This document shows, piece by piece, positions 15,967 through 24,705 of a stretch of 64,000 bases of DNA. The translations under genes were made by a program, and so were the position numbers. Positions within the stretch are counted from its first letter, which is position 1. Each line of letters starts with the position of its first letter. Origin of the DNA: Faecalibacterium taiwanense (GTDB taxonomy: Bacteria > Bacillota > Clostridia > Oscillospirales > Ruminococcaceae); NCBI RefSeq assembly GCF_036632915.2, contig NZ_CP155552.1, positions 682,001-746,000 on the forward strand. The letters are read 5' to 3'. The notes beneath the pieces are model-generated. The model ran no database searches. It worked only from the letters and a program-made list of their open reading frames with translations, and was not told the DNA's origin.

Positions 15967-17070
15967 ATGACCACACAGACCCCTGATTCAAAGCCGCGTG
16001 CCCTCATTGCCATGAGCGGCGGCGTGGACAGCTCGGTGGCGGCATGGCTCATGCAGCAGGCAGGCTATGACTGCACCGGCATCACCATGCGGCTCACCCG
16101 CAACGAAACGCTGGGACAGTCCGGCTTTCACACCTGCTGCTCGGAAAAGGACATCGAGGACGCGGCAGAGGTGGCGTATGCCATGGATATCCCGTACGAG
16201 GTGCTGGATTTCACGGCCGACTTCCGGGAACAGATCATTGAAAAATTCGTCCGCGTGTATGAGGCGGGCGGCACGCCGAACCCCTGCATCGACTGCAATA
16301 AATATATGAAGTTCCGCCATCTGCTGGACTGGGCCCGGGCACACGGCATGGAGTATGTGGTCACGGGCCACTATGCCCGGGTGGAGCAGGACGAGGCCAC
16401 CGGCCGTTTCCTGCTCAAAAAGGGGCTGGACGAGGGCAAGGACCAGAGCTACGTGCTCTACAACCTCACTCAGGAGCAGCTGGCGCATATCCGTCTGCCG
16501 CTGGGCGGCCTGCACAAGACTGAGGTGCGCGAGATCGCGGAGCAGCACAAATTTGTCAATGCCCGCAAGCACGACAGTCAGGACATCTGCTTCGTGCCGG
16601 ATGGCGACTATGCCCGCTTTATGGAGGACTTCACCGGCAAACACTACCCGGCAGGTGATTTTCTGGACGAGAGCGGCAGGGTGGTGGGCACCCACAACGG
16701 CGCGGTGCGGTACACCATCGGCCAGCGCAAGGGGCTGGGCCTTGCCATGGGGGCACCTGTGTACGTCTGCGGCAAGGACATGCAGGCAAACACCGTCACG
16801 GTAGGGCCGGAGGAGATGCTGTTCGACCGCATCGTGTATGCGGACGAGGTGAACTGGATCGCCATTCCGGAGTTGACCGGGCCGCTGCGGGTCACAGCCC
16901 GCACCCGGTACCATCAGGTGGAGCAGGCCGCCACCGTCTACCCGGCGGAGTGCGGCTTCCGGCTGGAATTTGACCAGCCCCAGCGCGCCCCTACGCCCGG
17001 TCAGGCCGTGGTGCTGTATCAGGGCGACACCGTGCTGGGCGGCGGCACCATTACGAGAGTGGAAAAGTAA
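15967..17070 (+). CDS. mnmA: tRNA 2-thiouridine(34) synthase MnmA
   Basis: 367 residues, the usual length. The PP-loop SGGVDSS is at 17-23. The catalytic Cys pair is Cys107 in PNPCIDC and Cys208 in SQDICFV. GHYAR and YTIGQRKGLG follow, with a C-terminal beta-barrel. It adenylates U34 and transfers sulfur for s2U34 in Lys/Glu/Gln tRNAs. Start ATG 15967 has AAAGGAG upstream. It is followed within 13 bases by tcdA, another tRNA-modification gene, so the two are likely co-transcribed. Confidence 0.95.
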   Translation: MTTQTPDSKPRALIAMSGGVDSSVAAWLMQQAGYDCTGITMRLTRNETLGQSGFHTCCSEKDIEDAAEVAYAMDIPYEVLDFTADFREQIIEKFVRVYEAGGTPNPCIDCNKYMKFRHLLDWARAHGMEYVVTGHYARVEQDEATGRFLLKKGLDEGKDQSYVLYNLTQEQLAHIRLPLGGLHKTEVREIAEQHKFVNARKHDSQDICFVPDGDYARFMEDFTGKHYPAGDFLDESGRVVGTHNGAVRYTIGQRKGLGLAMGAPVYVCGKDMQANTVTVGPEEMLFDRIVYADEVNWIAIPELTGPLRVTARTRYHQVEQAATVYPAECGFRLEFDQPQRAPTPGQAVVLYQGDTVLGGGTITRVEK

Positions 17071-17083
17071 CAAGGAGAACAAA

Positions 17084-17854
17084 ATGCAAAATCAGTATTC
17101 CCGCACGCAGTTGCTGCTGGGCGCGGAAGCTATGGAAAAACTGCACAATTCCCGCGTGGCGGTGTTCGGCATCGGCGGCGTGGGCGGCTACACGGTGGAA
17201 GCGCTGGCGCGCAGCGGCGTGGGGGCACTGGATCTGATCGATGATGATAAGGTCTGCCTGACCAACCTCAACCGCCAGATCATCGCCACCCGCAGCACGG
17301 TAGGGCAATATAAGGTAGATGTGGCTGCGCAGCGCATCCACGACATTGACCCGGACATCAGGGTGACCACCCACCGGTGCTTCTTTGGCCCGGAAACACA
17401 GGACCAGTTCGACTTTACCCAGTACGACTATGTGGTGGATGCCATTGACACCGTTACCGGCAAGCTGGCGCTGGTGATGAAGTGCAAGGAGGCAGGCACC
17501 CCCATCATCTGCTCCATGGGCGCAGGCAACAAGATGGACCCGACCCGCTTTGAAGTGACCGATATCTACAAGACCTCGGTCTGCCCGCTGGCCAAGGTGA
17601 TGCGCACCGAGTGCCGCAAGCGCAAAATCAAGCACCTGAAGGTGGTCTACTCCAAGGAGCCTGCCATGACCCCCATCGAGGACGACGCCATCAGCTGCAA
17701 GTATCACTGCATCTGTCCTCCGGGCACCCAGCGCAAGTGCACCCAGCGCCGTTCGGTGCCGGGCTCCAATGCCTTTGTGCCCTCGGTGGCCGGCCTGATC
17801 ATCGGCGGCGAGGTGGTAAAAGACCTTGTGGGCTTTGTGCCGATGAAGGGGTAA
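17084..17854 (+). CDS. tcdA: tRNA threonylcarbamoyladenosine dehydratase TcdA (ThiF family)
   Basis: 256 residues from ATG 17084 (GGAG upstream). An E1-like fold: RVAVFGIGGVGGYTVEALARSG nucleotide loop, LIDDDKVCLTNLNRQ, VDAIDTVTGKL and a late Cys cluster (CICPPGTQRKC). TcdA cyclises t6A37 to ct6A. tsaE and tsaB of the t6A pathway also lie in this window, consistent with the role. Other ThiF-like activators cannot be excluded by motif alone, but length and motifs fit TcdA best. Confidence 0.9.
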   Translation: MQNQYSRTQLLLGAEAMEKLHNSRVAVFGIGGVGGYTVEALARSGVGALDLIDDDKVCLTNLNRQIIATRSTVGQYKVDVAAQRIHDIDPDIRVTTHRCFFGPETQDQFDFTQYDYVVDAIDTVTGKLALVMKCKEAGTPIICSMGAGNKMDPTRFEVTDIYKTSVCPLAKVMRTECRKRKIKHLKVVYSKEPAMTPIEDDAISCKYHCICPPGTQRKCTQRRSVPGSNAFVPSVAGLIIGGEVVKDLVGFVPMKG

Positions 17855-17945
17855 AACAGACCGCAGACTCCTGCTGTGTGGGACGATTTTGAATGCGCTC
17901 CGCGTTGCTTTGCGCATAAGCTAAGGAAATTATATTTTTGATTTT

Positions 17946-17987
17946 GGGGTCCAGAAACGCCTGCGGGTGTTTCTGGACCCCATTTTC
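17946..17987 (+). terminator. Terminator of mnmA-tcdA
   Basis: Perfect 13-bp stem GGGGTCCAGAAAC (17946-17958) with GTTTCTGGACCCC (17969-17981), followed by ATTTTC. Confidence 0.75.
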
Positions 17988-18114
17988 ATGGGCGGGGGTC
18001 GTGGAGGAAAGGCTTGTGCTTGCGGGCAGAACGTTAATTCCGCCGCGTGAATGTTTCCGCAGAAAACCAGCGCGGCAGCTTCCGCTTTCGGTTATGACTC
18101 CTCCCGTGAAAAGG

Positions 18115-18148
18115 CAATTCTGGAAAATCCGCAGATTTTCCAGAATTG
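18115..18148. repeat. Perfect 15-bp hairpin in the 17.99-18.24 kb gap
   Basis: CAATTCTGGAAAATC pairs exactly with GATTTTCCAGAATTG across a CGCA loop. There is no T tract. A second, shorter dyad CCGCTGA/TCAGCGG follows at about 18167-18202. The surrounding 250 bases contain no supported gene. Confidence 0.5.
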
Positions 18149-18246
18149 CGAAATAAAATAATAATTCCGCTGAAAATGGTCAGAGCATCAGCGGAGACCA
18201 TTTAAGATCGCGCTTTTTACGCGCTGCAGCGTTCCATAATATAAAT

Positions 18247-18334
18247 TTGCAATCAATTTGCAATTTGGTATTGCAATTGGAGAGAATATCGTGTATAATC
18301 ATCCCTGTTCAAAAATGCAACCAATTTGCAATTT
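18247..18334 (+). promoter_or_regulatory. Promoter flanked by duplicated TTGCAA operator
   Basis: Promoter TTGCAA (18271-18276), 17 bases, TATAAT (18294-18299). A motif of form TGCAAYCAATTTGCAATTT occurs at 18248-18266, just upstream, and again at 18316-18334, in the transcribed leader. Within each copy the TGCAA half-sites are 11 bp apart, one helical turn. This looks like a repressor-looping arrangement controlling the permease gene. Confidence 0.65.
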
Positions 18335-18374
18335 ACTAAAATGAAGCGACGAACGGTCGTTTTTAGGAGCGTAT

Positions 18375-19262
18375 ATGGAACTGTTTCTGGATGTTCTGGG
18401 CGAATCTCTGGTGGATACCGCCAAGATGCTGCCCTTCCTGTTTTTGGCTTATCTTCTGATCGAGTATATCGAGACCCGCCACGGTGAGCGCATTGAAGCA
18501 CTGCTGGCAGGCGGCGGGCGCTGGGGCGCGATTCCGGGCGCGGTGCTGGGCTGTGTGCCGCAGTGCGGCTTTTCGGCCATTGCGTCCAACTTCTACTCCT
18601 CCCGCGTCATCACGCTGGGCACCCTGATGGCCGTCTACCTTGCCACCAGCGACGAAGCCATCCCGCTGCTGGTATCCATGCCGGCCTACTGGGATAAGCT
18701 GGCTGTGCTCATGGTCATCAAGGTGGTATACGCCATTGTGGTGGGCTTTGTGCTGGATTTTGTGCTGCGCGGCGTGCTGCCCAAATCGCTGCGCGGCGGC
18801 TACACCGGCCATGCCGACGAGGTGGACTGTCACGAGGAGCACAGCGACGAAGAGGGCAAGCCCGCCCCCATCTGGAAAGCGGCCCTGCGCCACACGCTGG
18901 AGATCTTTGTGTTCATTTTTGCGTTCAGTCTGGTGTTCGGCCTGATCGTGGAAGGCGTGGGCGAAGATGTGTTTGCAGACCTTCTGGGCAGCATGGGCTT
19001 CTTCCAGCCGGTAGTGGCTGCGCTGGTGGGCCTGATCCCCAACTGCGCCGCCAGCGTGCTGCTGACCCAGCTGTATGTGGAGGGTGCCCTGCGCTTTTCC
19101 AGTCTGGTGGCGGGCCTTTGCACCGGTGCAGGCGTGGGCCTTGCGGTGCTGTGGCGCACCAATCCTTCGTGGAAGCAGAACCTGTTCATCACCGGCCTGA
19201 CATGGGGTGCAGGCGCATTCCTCGGCGTGGCAATGCAGGTGGTCGTGGCCGTGTTTGCGTGA
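18375..19262 (+). CDS. ArsP_2-type permease (putative manganese/arsenic transporter)
   Basis: 295 residues, about ten hydrophobic segments in two related halves. The repeated signatures GAIPGAVLGCVPQCGFSAIASN and VAALVGLIPNCAASVLLTQ are the conserved pore loops of this family. A His/Asp/Glu-rich cytoplasmic loop (DEVDCHEEHSDEE) separates the halves and could bind metal. The family is annotated variously as arsenic efflux or manganese transporter and the substrate is not established. ATG 18375 follows TAGGAG. Monocistronic, under the duplicated operator just upstream. Confidence 0.8.
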   Translation: MELFLDVLGESLVDTAKMLPFLFLAYLLIEYIETRHGERIEALLAGGGRWGAIPGAVLGCVPQCGFSAIASNFYSSRVITLGTLMAVYLATSDEAIPLLVSMPAYWDKLAVLMVIKVVYAIVVGFVLDFVLRGVLPKSLRGGYTGHADEVDCHEEHSDEEGKPAPIWKAALRHTLEIFVFIFAFSLVFGLIVEGVGEDVFADLLGSMGFFQPVVAALVGLIPNCAASVLLTQLYVEGALRFSSLVAGLCTGAGVGLAVLWRTNPSWKQNLFITGLTWGAGAFLGVAMQVVVAVFA

Positions 19263-19303
19263 TCACGAGAAGAAGCTGCAAAGAAAGCAGCATCGTGAAA
19301 CAA

Positions 19304-19347
19304 AATAAGGCTATTGCATGGAATTCTGTGCAGTAGCCTTATTTTTA
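19304..19347 (+). terminator. Terminator after the permease
   Basis: AATAAGGCTATTGC (19304-19317) pairs with GCAGTAGCCTTATT (19330-19343), one mismatch, then Ts. Confidence 0.85.
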
Positions 19348-19420
19348 TGCCCAAATGCACCCCAATTTTAAAAAAGTATGGTATACTGGTACAAAACTCA
19401 GTTCCATAGGGGAGAATAGA

Positions 19421-20311
19421 ATGCAATATAAGATTCTGGCAAGCGATTACGACAACACACTGGTGCCCTTTGGCGAGGGCAAGCCGCGTCAGAAGGTGGT
19501 AAAAGCCATCAAAAAGCTGCAGGCCGCAGGCGGCAGATTCGTGCTCAGCACCGGACGTGCGTATCCGTGCGTCAACCTCAAAGGCCAGCTGGGCGGCATC
19601 CGGTTCGATTATGCCATCACCTGCAACGGTGCCTGTGTGGTGGACCGCGAGGGCCGCATCGTGGCCGAGCACCCGCTCACCGCTGAGGAAATGTACGCGC
19701 TGGTGGATTTCTGCGAGGATTATAACTATCCGCTGCAGTTCAATTTCAGGGATGCCTGCTACGCCTACTGCGAGTATGAATATCTGCACAGGGGCTACCG
19801 GCAGATGAACAGCATCGGGCTGGACTGTATGGACGGCGAAGATCAGGACCGCCACCTGATCGACATGCCCCACGCCGCTTTTGCGGCAGTGCCGCCGGAG
19901 CACGTGGCAGATTTTGCGGCAAAGTACGGCCATCTGGGCCTGCACTGGATGCAGGTGGGCGCGCAGAATGCCGACGGCCTGTGCTACTACGACATCGTGC
20001 GCGGTGGAATGGACAAAGGCGTGGGCCTTGCCGACCTGTGCGAAAAGATGGGCCTGACACTGGCCGATGCCGTGGCGGCAGGCGATTCTGCCAACGATGT
20101 GGCCATGCTGAAGGCAGCGGGCCTTGGCTGCTGCATGGCAAACGGCACGCCGGACGCAAAGGCTGCCGCCGACCGCATCATTGGCGATGTGCGGGAGGAC
20201 GGCCTTGCCGACCTGATCGATGAGCTGTGGTTCGACGGCCCCAGAGCAGAGCCGTCCGGCCGCGACCTTGGCTCGCCTTGGGATAAAATTGAAAGTGCAG
20301 GCGGACAATGA
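19421..20311 (+). CDS. Cof-type HAD-superfamily phosphatase
   Basis: 296 residues from ATG 19421. HAD motif I is ASDYDNTLVPF, motif II is LSTGR, motif III includes DKGVGL and motif IV is AAGDSANDVAML; the layout is that of type IIB Cof/YbiV sugar-phosphate phosphatases. In motif I the usual DxDGT is DYDNT, still with both Asp. The substrate cannot be predicted. It overlaps the downstream glycosylase gene by ATGA. A TATACT box at 19382-19387 marks the likely promoter. Confidence 0.88.
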   Translation: MQYKILASDYDNTLVPFGEGKPRQKVVKAIKKLQAAGGRFVLSTGRAYPCVNLKGQLGGIRFDYAITCNGACVVDREGRIVAEHPLTAEEMYALVDFCEDYNYPLQFNFRDACYAYCEYEYLHRGYRQMNSIGLDCMDGEDQDRHLIDMPHAAFAAVPPEHVADFAAKYGHLGLHWMQVGAQNADGLCYYDIVRGGMDKGVGLADLCEKMGLTLADAVAAGDSANDVAMLKAAGLGCCMANGTPDAKAAADRIIGDVREDGLADLIDELWFDGPRAEPSGRDLGSPWDKIESAGGQ

Positions 20312-20796
20312 GCTTTGAACCGGTGTATAACGAACACAGCCGGGCGCTGATCCTTGGCACATGGCCCAGCCCCAAAAGCCGGGAGATGGCCTTTTACTAC
20401 GGCCACCCGCAGAACCGCTTCTGGCCCATGATGGCCGCGCTGACCGGTGAGCCGGTGCCTGCCCGTGAGGACATTGAAGCCAAAAAGCAGATCATCCTGC
20501 GCCATGGGCTGGCCCTCTGGGACACGCTGGAACGCTGCACCATCACCGGCGCAGCGGACGCTTCCATCAAGGATGCAGTGCCGAATGATATTGCCGCTCT
20601 GCTGGCAAAGGCACCCATTGAAGCAGTATTCTGCAACGGAGCCACCGCATACCGGATCTATACAAAGTATTTGCAGCCGGTGTCTGGCATTGCAGCGGTA
20701 AAGCTGCCCAGCACCAGCCCGGCAAACGCTGCCTGCCGCCCGGAAAAGCTGCGCGAAATCTGGGGCGCGGCCCTCTTGCCGTGGATCAACAAATGA
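20308..20796 (+). CDS. DNA-deoxyinosine (hypoxanthine) glycosylase, UDG family 6
   Basis: 162 residues. N-terminal ALILGTWPSPKSRE with FYYGHPQNRFWP and C-terminal LPSTSPANA are the UDG-superfamily motifs in the form typical of family 6 enzymes, which remove hypoxanthine from deaminated adenine. FCNGATAYRIY forms the central strand. Translationally coupled to the HAD gene by a 4-base overlap. Confidence 0.88.
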   Translation: MSFEPVYNEHSRALILGTWPSPKSREMAFYYGHPQNRFWPMMAALTGEPVPAREDIEAKKQIILRHGLALWDTLERCTITGAADASIKDAVPNDIAALLAKAPIEAVFCNGATAYRIYTKYLQPVSGIAAVKLPSTSPANAACRPEKLREIWGAALLPWINK

Positions 20797-20826
20797 TGGC
20801 CAGGTTGTAAATTATCCGTGAAAGCC

Positions 20827-20854
20827 TTGCGTTTTTCGCGGGGTGCGGTATTAT
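20827..20854 (+). promoter_or_regulatory. Promoter of the xpaC-telA-lemA-TPM operon
   Basis: TTGCGT (20827-20832), 16 bases, TATTAT (20849-20854), 41 bases before the first ATG. Confidence 0.6.
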
Positions 20855-20895
20855 GGATGACATAAGGGGCAATGCCCCGGACAAGGAGAAGAAAC

Positions 20896-21522
20896 ATGAG
20901 CAAGATCATCCGCACCAGAAAGCCCAGCGTTCTGCCATTTTATGCAATGGCACTGGTCTTTTTGGTATTGTGCGCGGTACTGCCGGTGTATAAGCTGTGG
21001 GCGCTGCTGGCGGCGCTGGGCGGTGCATTTGTGGCCTTTGGTGCGGCACAGAAGGTCTGCCCGCCCCGGGTGGTGGAGCACGAAGTGCCTTTCCACACCG
21101 GTGTGGAGGATGTGGACGCGATGCTGACCGACATCCAGCAGAAACTGGATACCCTGCACACCCTCAACGAGCAGCTGCCGGACCCGCAGCTCTCTGCCGC
21201 CATGACCCGCATGGAAAAGGCGGGCCGCTCCATTGTGGAAGCGGTGGAAGCAAACCCGGAAAAGGCAAAGCAGGTGCGCAGGTTCGCAAACTATTACCTG
21301 CCGGATGCGGTGAACGTTCTGCAGCAGTATGCAAAGCTGGCAAAGCAGGGCGTGCGCGGCGAGAATGCCGCAGCCATCCGTACCGAGGTGGAGCACAATG
21401 CTGCTTCCATTGCCACGGCGTTTGAAAACCAGCTGGATGCCCTGTACGCCGCCGAGAGCATGGACCTTTCTGCAGATATCACGGTGCTGCAGAACATGCT
21501 CAAAGGGCAGGGCCTGAGCTAA
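20896..21522 (+). CDS. XpaC-like 5-bromo-4-chloroindolyl phosphate hydrolysis family protein
   Basis: 208 residues from ATG 20896 (AAGGAG). Two adjacent membrane helices (PFYAMALVFLVLCAVLPVYK and LWALLAALGGAFVAF) precede a helical cytoplasmic domain of about 150 residues (FHTGVEDVDAMLTDIQQKLD to LQNMLKG). The family name comes from a Bacillus phenotype; the biochemical role is unknown. Members are commonly next to telA, as here, suggesting an envelope-associated complex. Confidence 0.8.
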   Translation: MSKIIRTRKPSVLPFYAMALVFLVLCAVLPVYKLWALLAALGGAFVAFGAAQKVCPPRVVEHEVPFHTGVEDVDAMLTDIQQKLDTLHTLNEQLPDPQLSAAMTRMEKAGRSIVEAVEANPEKAKQVRRFANYYLPDAVNVLQQYAKLAKQGVRGENAAAIRTEVEHNAASIATAFENQLDALYAAESMDLSADITVLQNMLKGQGLS

Positions 21523-21561
21523 GAAAAAGGTAAACGGTATTTGGAAAGGAAGGAATCTCTT

Positions 21562-22718
21562 ATGGCTGATAATACATTCAACTTTGACCTCGATGCACCC
21601 GCAGTACCCACCCTGACGCTGGACCCCACCCCGGCAGAAGAGGAAAAGGCAGCACCCGCCCAGCAGGAAGCTGCCGCACCGGAGCAGCCGCAGGTGAACC
21701 TGACCCCGGAAGAACAGGCCATGGTGGATCAGTTTGCTGAAAAGATCGATATTACCAACAGCCAGCAGGTGCTGCAGTACGGCTCCGCCTGTCAGAAGAA
21801 GATCGGCGATTTCTCCGAGGCCGCCCTTTCCAAGGTGGCCACCAAGGATCTGGGCGAAGTGGGCGATATGATTACCAGCCTGATCGGTGAGCTGAAGAGC
21901 TTTGATGCAGGCGAGGAAGAAAAAAGGGCATTCTGGGCTTCTTCAAGAAGAAGGGCGACCAGCTGGATGCCATGAAGATGAAGTACAACAAGGCCGAGAC
22001 CAACGTGGAAAAGATCCAGTCCATGCTGGAGGGCCATCAGGTGCAGCTGCTCAAGGACATCGCCATGCTGGATAAGATGTATGATCTGAACATGGCCTAC
22101 TTCAAGGAGCTGAGCATGTATATCCTTGCCGGCAAAAAGAAGCTGGCCGATGTGCGCGCAAACGAGCTGCAGCAGGCCATGGATAAGGCCAAGGTTTCCG
22201 GCCTGCCGGAGGATGCACAGGCGGCTCGTGATCTGGCCGACCAGTGCGAACGCTTTGAGAAGAAGCTCTATGATCTGGAGCTGACCCGCAACATCAGCCT
22301 GCAGATGGGGCCGCAGATCCGCCTTTTGCAGAACAACAATACCATGATGGCGGAAAAGATCCAGTCCACCATCGTCAACACCATCCCCCTGTGGAAGAAC
22401 CAGATGGTGCTGGCACTGGGTCTGGCCCACAGCCAGCAGGCCATGCAGGCCGAGCGTGCCGTGACCGACATGACCAACGACCTGCTCAAGAAGAACGCCG
22501 AGGCCCTGAAGATGGGTACCATCGAGACCGCAAAGGAGAGCCAGCGCGGTGTGGTGGACATCGAGACCCTGCAGCAGACCAACAAGAGCCTGATCGAGAC
22601 GCTGGACGAGCTGAACAAGATCCAGAGCGAGGGCCGCGCAAAGCGCGCTGCCGCCGAGCAGGAGCTGAACCGCATCGAGGACGAACTGAAAGCAAAAATG
22701 ATGGAGATCCGGAGCTGA
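21562..22718 (+). CDS. TelA-like toxic-anion-resistance family protein (apparent frameshift)
   Basis: ATG 21562 follows GGAAGGA. An acidic Pro/Ala/Glu-rich N-terminus leads into the conserved TelA body. The frame breaks at an A6 run (21920-21925); one further A gives EEEKKGILGFFKKKGDQLD and continues into MKMKYNKAETNVEKIQSML..., about 385 residues, the normal family length. The body is long coiled-coil-like helices ending in ELNRIEDELKAKMMEI. TelA/YceH-type proteins are linked to tellurite and envelope stress. If the break were real the gene would be dead, and the downstream genes would lose coupling. Confidence 0.85.
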
Positions 22719-22719
22719 G

Positions 22720-23478
22720 ATGGCAAACGCAGATTTTTCGCAAAAACAGAACAGCACTTCCGGCGGTTTTGACGCGGGCAGCTACCGCGAACAAAAGCAG
22801 CCGGAGCAGGCCGTGCCGCTGACACCTCTGCAGCAGAAGCTGACAGGGCTGGAAGCAAAGCTGCCCGCAGCCCTTTCCACCCGCGCAGCTGCACTGGCGC
22901 TGAGCGTGGTGGTGATGCTGGCGGCCTTTTTGGGCTTTGGCAGCGCCAAGCTGCGCAGCCGGTACAACGAAGTCCGCAAATGGTACACGGTGGGTGTGGC
23001 GGCAGACAACGGCTATAACCTCAACGAGGAGCTGACCACCCGCATGAACACGGCGGCAAACATCATCACCACCGCCGGCAGCACGCTGGGAGCGGACAGT
23101 GCCGAGGTACAGGCCGCACAGAGCGCGCTGAGCGATTTTACCGCCTGTCTGGAAGCCGTGCAGAACGGCGGCAAAAGTCAGGCACTCACCTCGCTGCCCT
23201 ATTATCAGGGCAGCACGATGCATGCGCTGTATCAGGCCAACGAGGTGCTGGGGTCGCGGATCGATCAGCTCTACGCAAAGCTGCAGGAGCAGGCCGCAGA
23301 CCCCATGAAGATAGGCGCGGTGCAGGGCCAGTACGGCCAGTTCAACAGTGCGGCTACCATTATCGGCACCCTGAAATACAACGATGCCGTTTACGACTAC
23401 CAGAAAGAGACCGGCGGCTTCCCGGCCAGCGTGCTGGGCAGCATTGCCGGTGTAAAGGAGGTTGAACCCTTCGCATGA
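22720..23478 (+). CDS. LemA-like membrane protein
   Basis: 252 residues; ATG is one base after the telA stop. A disordered N-terminus (about 45 residues) and one membrane segment (AALALSVVVMLAAFLGFG) are followed by a LemA-type helical domain: VRKWYTVGVAADNGYN, IGTLKYNDAVYDYQKETGGFPASVLGSIAGVKEVEPF. LemA proteins normally start with the membrane segment, so the cytoplasmic extension is unusual. It overlaps the TPM gene by ATGA, a frequent LemA-TPM pairing. Confidence 0.82.
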   Translation: MANADFSQKQNSTSGGFDAGSYREQKQPEQAVPLTPLQQKLTGLEAKLPAALSTRAAALALSVVVMLAAFLGFGSAKLRSRYNEVRKWYTVGVAADNGYNLNEELTTRMNTAANIITTAGSTLGADSAEVQAAQSALSDFTACLEAVQNGGKSQALTSLPYYQGSTMHALYQANEVLGSRIDQLYAKLQEQAADPMKIGAVQGQYGQFNSAATIIGTLKYNDAVYDYQKETGGFPASVLGSIAGVKEVEPFA

Positions 23479-24505
23479 AAAATTTTGCAAAACGCGTAAG
23501 CGCTCTGGTGCTGGCCCTTGTGGTGGGCGCAGCGGCCCTGTGCCCGGCGGCCCTTGCCGCCGCCAGCCTGCCGGACCTGCCCAAAGACGAATGTGTGGTG
23601 GACGATGCCAACATCCTGAGCGACAGCACTACCCAGACCATCGTTGATCTGAACAACCAGCTGCAGTCCAGCTGCAACGGAGCACAGATCGGCGTACTGA
23701 CTGTAGATTATACGGGTAATTATTCCACTGAGGATTATGCAACACAGGCCCTCAACGCCTGGGGCATCGGCTCGGCTTCCGAGAACAACGGTGTGCTGAT
23801 CCTGCTGGTGATGGAATCGCCCATCTACGAGGACGGCGATTACTACGTGACCTACGGCGACGGCTTCCGCAACACCACGCTGGAAAGTCAGGCCAGTGCC
23901 CTCGCTCAGACCATGGAAGGTGATTTTGTTAACCGCGATTACAGCGATGCAGTAATCACCTGTGCCAACAATGTGGCCGACACCATTGCAAGTGTTTATG
24001 GGGTAAATCTGAACAATGGCAGCTACGACGATGGCAGCTACGCGGAGCCGGACGACGGCCCCACTACCTTTGAGGATGTCGTTCTGGGTATCGTGATCCT
24101 GTTCATGTCCCTGATGGTGATGCTGATCATCGTACTGTTCGTGTTCCGGGTGTTCATTGCACCCATCGGCCACGCAGCAGGCTGGAACTGGGGTCCCTTC
24201 GCATGGGGCTACATGGCAGGTTCGGCCCGCCGGCACCGTCCCGGCCCGCCGCCCCTCCGGGCCCCGGCTTCGGCCCCGGATACGGCCCGGGCTATGGCCC
24301 CGGCCCCCGCAATGACCGGCCCCGCCCGCCCCGGAACAACAACCGGCGTCCGCCCCGTCCTCCCATGGGCGGCGGCTTTGGCGGCGGGTCCTTCGGTGGC
24401 TCCCGCGGAGGTGGCTCCTTTGGGGGCGGCTCGTTCGGCGGCGGCTCCTTCGGTGGAATGGGCGGCGGCGGCAGCCACGGCGGCGGCGGTGGTCGCGGCC
24501 GTTAA
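23475..24505 (+). CDS. TPM-domain (YgcG-type) membrane protein with Gly-rich tail (apparent frameshift)
   Basis: Signal peptide MKNFAKRVSALVLALVVGAA..., then a TPM domain (CVVDDANILSDSTTQTIVDLN, GAQIGVLTVDYTG, YYVTYGDGFRN) and one membrane helix (VLGIVILFMSLMVMLIIVLFVFRVF). At about 24217 the frame must shift by one missing base. The continued frame is GFGPPAPSRPAAPPGPG, a GPGYGPGYGPG/RPPR tract and a GGGSFGGG repeat tail ending GGGGGRGR at 24505. Without repair the ORF runs on in an Ala/Pro-rich nonsense frame to 24632. TPM proteins are implicated in envelope maintenance and PSII repair in plants; the bacterial role is unclear. Confidence 0.82.
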
Positions 24506-24520
24506 AAACACAAAAACACG

Positions 24521-24562
24521 GAGAACTGCTGTGGGCGGTATGCCTGCGGCAGTTCTCTTTTT
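24521..24562 (+). terminator. Terminator of the TPM operon
   Basis: GAGAACTGC (24521-24529) pairs with GCAGTTCTC (24549-24557), followed by T5. Confidence 0.8.
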
Positions 24563-24588
24563 AGGTTTCAGGCGTGAAGGAAATTCAT

Positions 24589-24617
24589 TTGACAAATCAA
24601 CTTTGTTAACCTATACT
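24589..24617 (+). promoter_or_regulatory. Strong promoter of ilvA-ridA
   Basis: Consensus TTGACA (24589-24594), 17-base spacer, TATACT (24612-24617). The 88-base leader before ilvA shows no T-box motif. Confidence 0.8.
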
Positions 24618-24705
24618 GAGAAACATGCATAATAAGCCAGAAATAAAGGCTCTGAGAGCGGAAAAGCCGCAGAGCAGGGAACGATAAAAATAGAGGGAGA
24701 AAACC

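Noticed and set aside
17988-18246. Small protein-coding genes in the tcdA-permease gap
   Set aside because: Short open frames there lack ribosome sites and overlap hairpins and operator repeats.
20890-24505. Tellurite resistance cassette
   Set aside because: TelA-family proteins with XpaC/LemA/TPM neighbours are general envelope-linked operons; no terB/C/D/Z genes are present.
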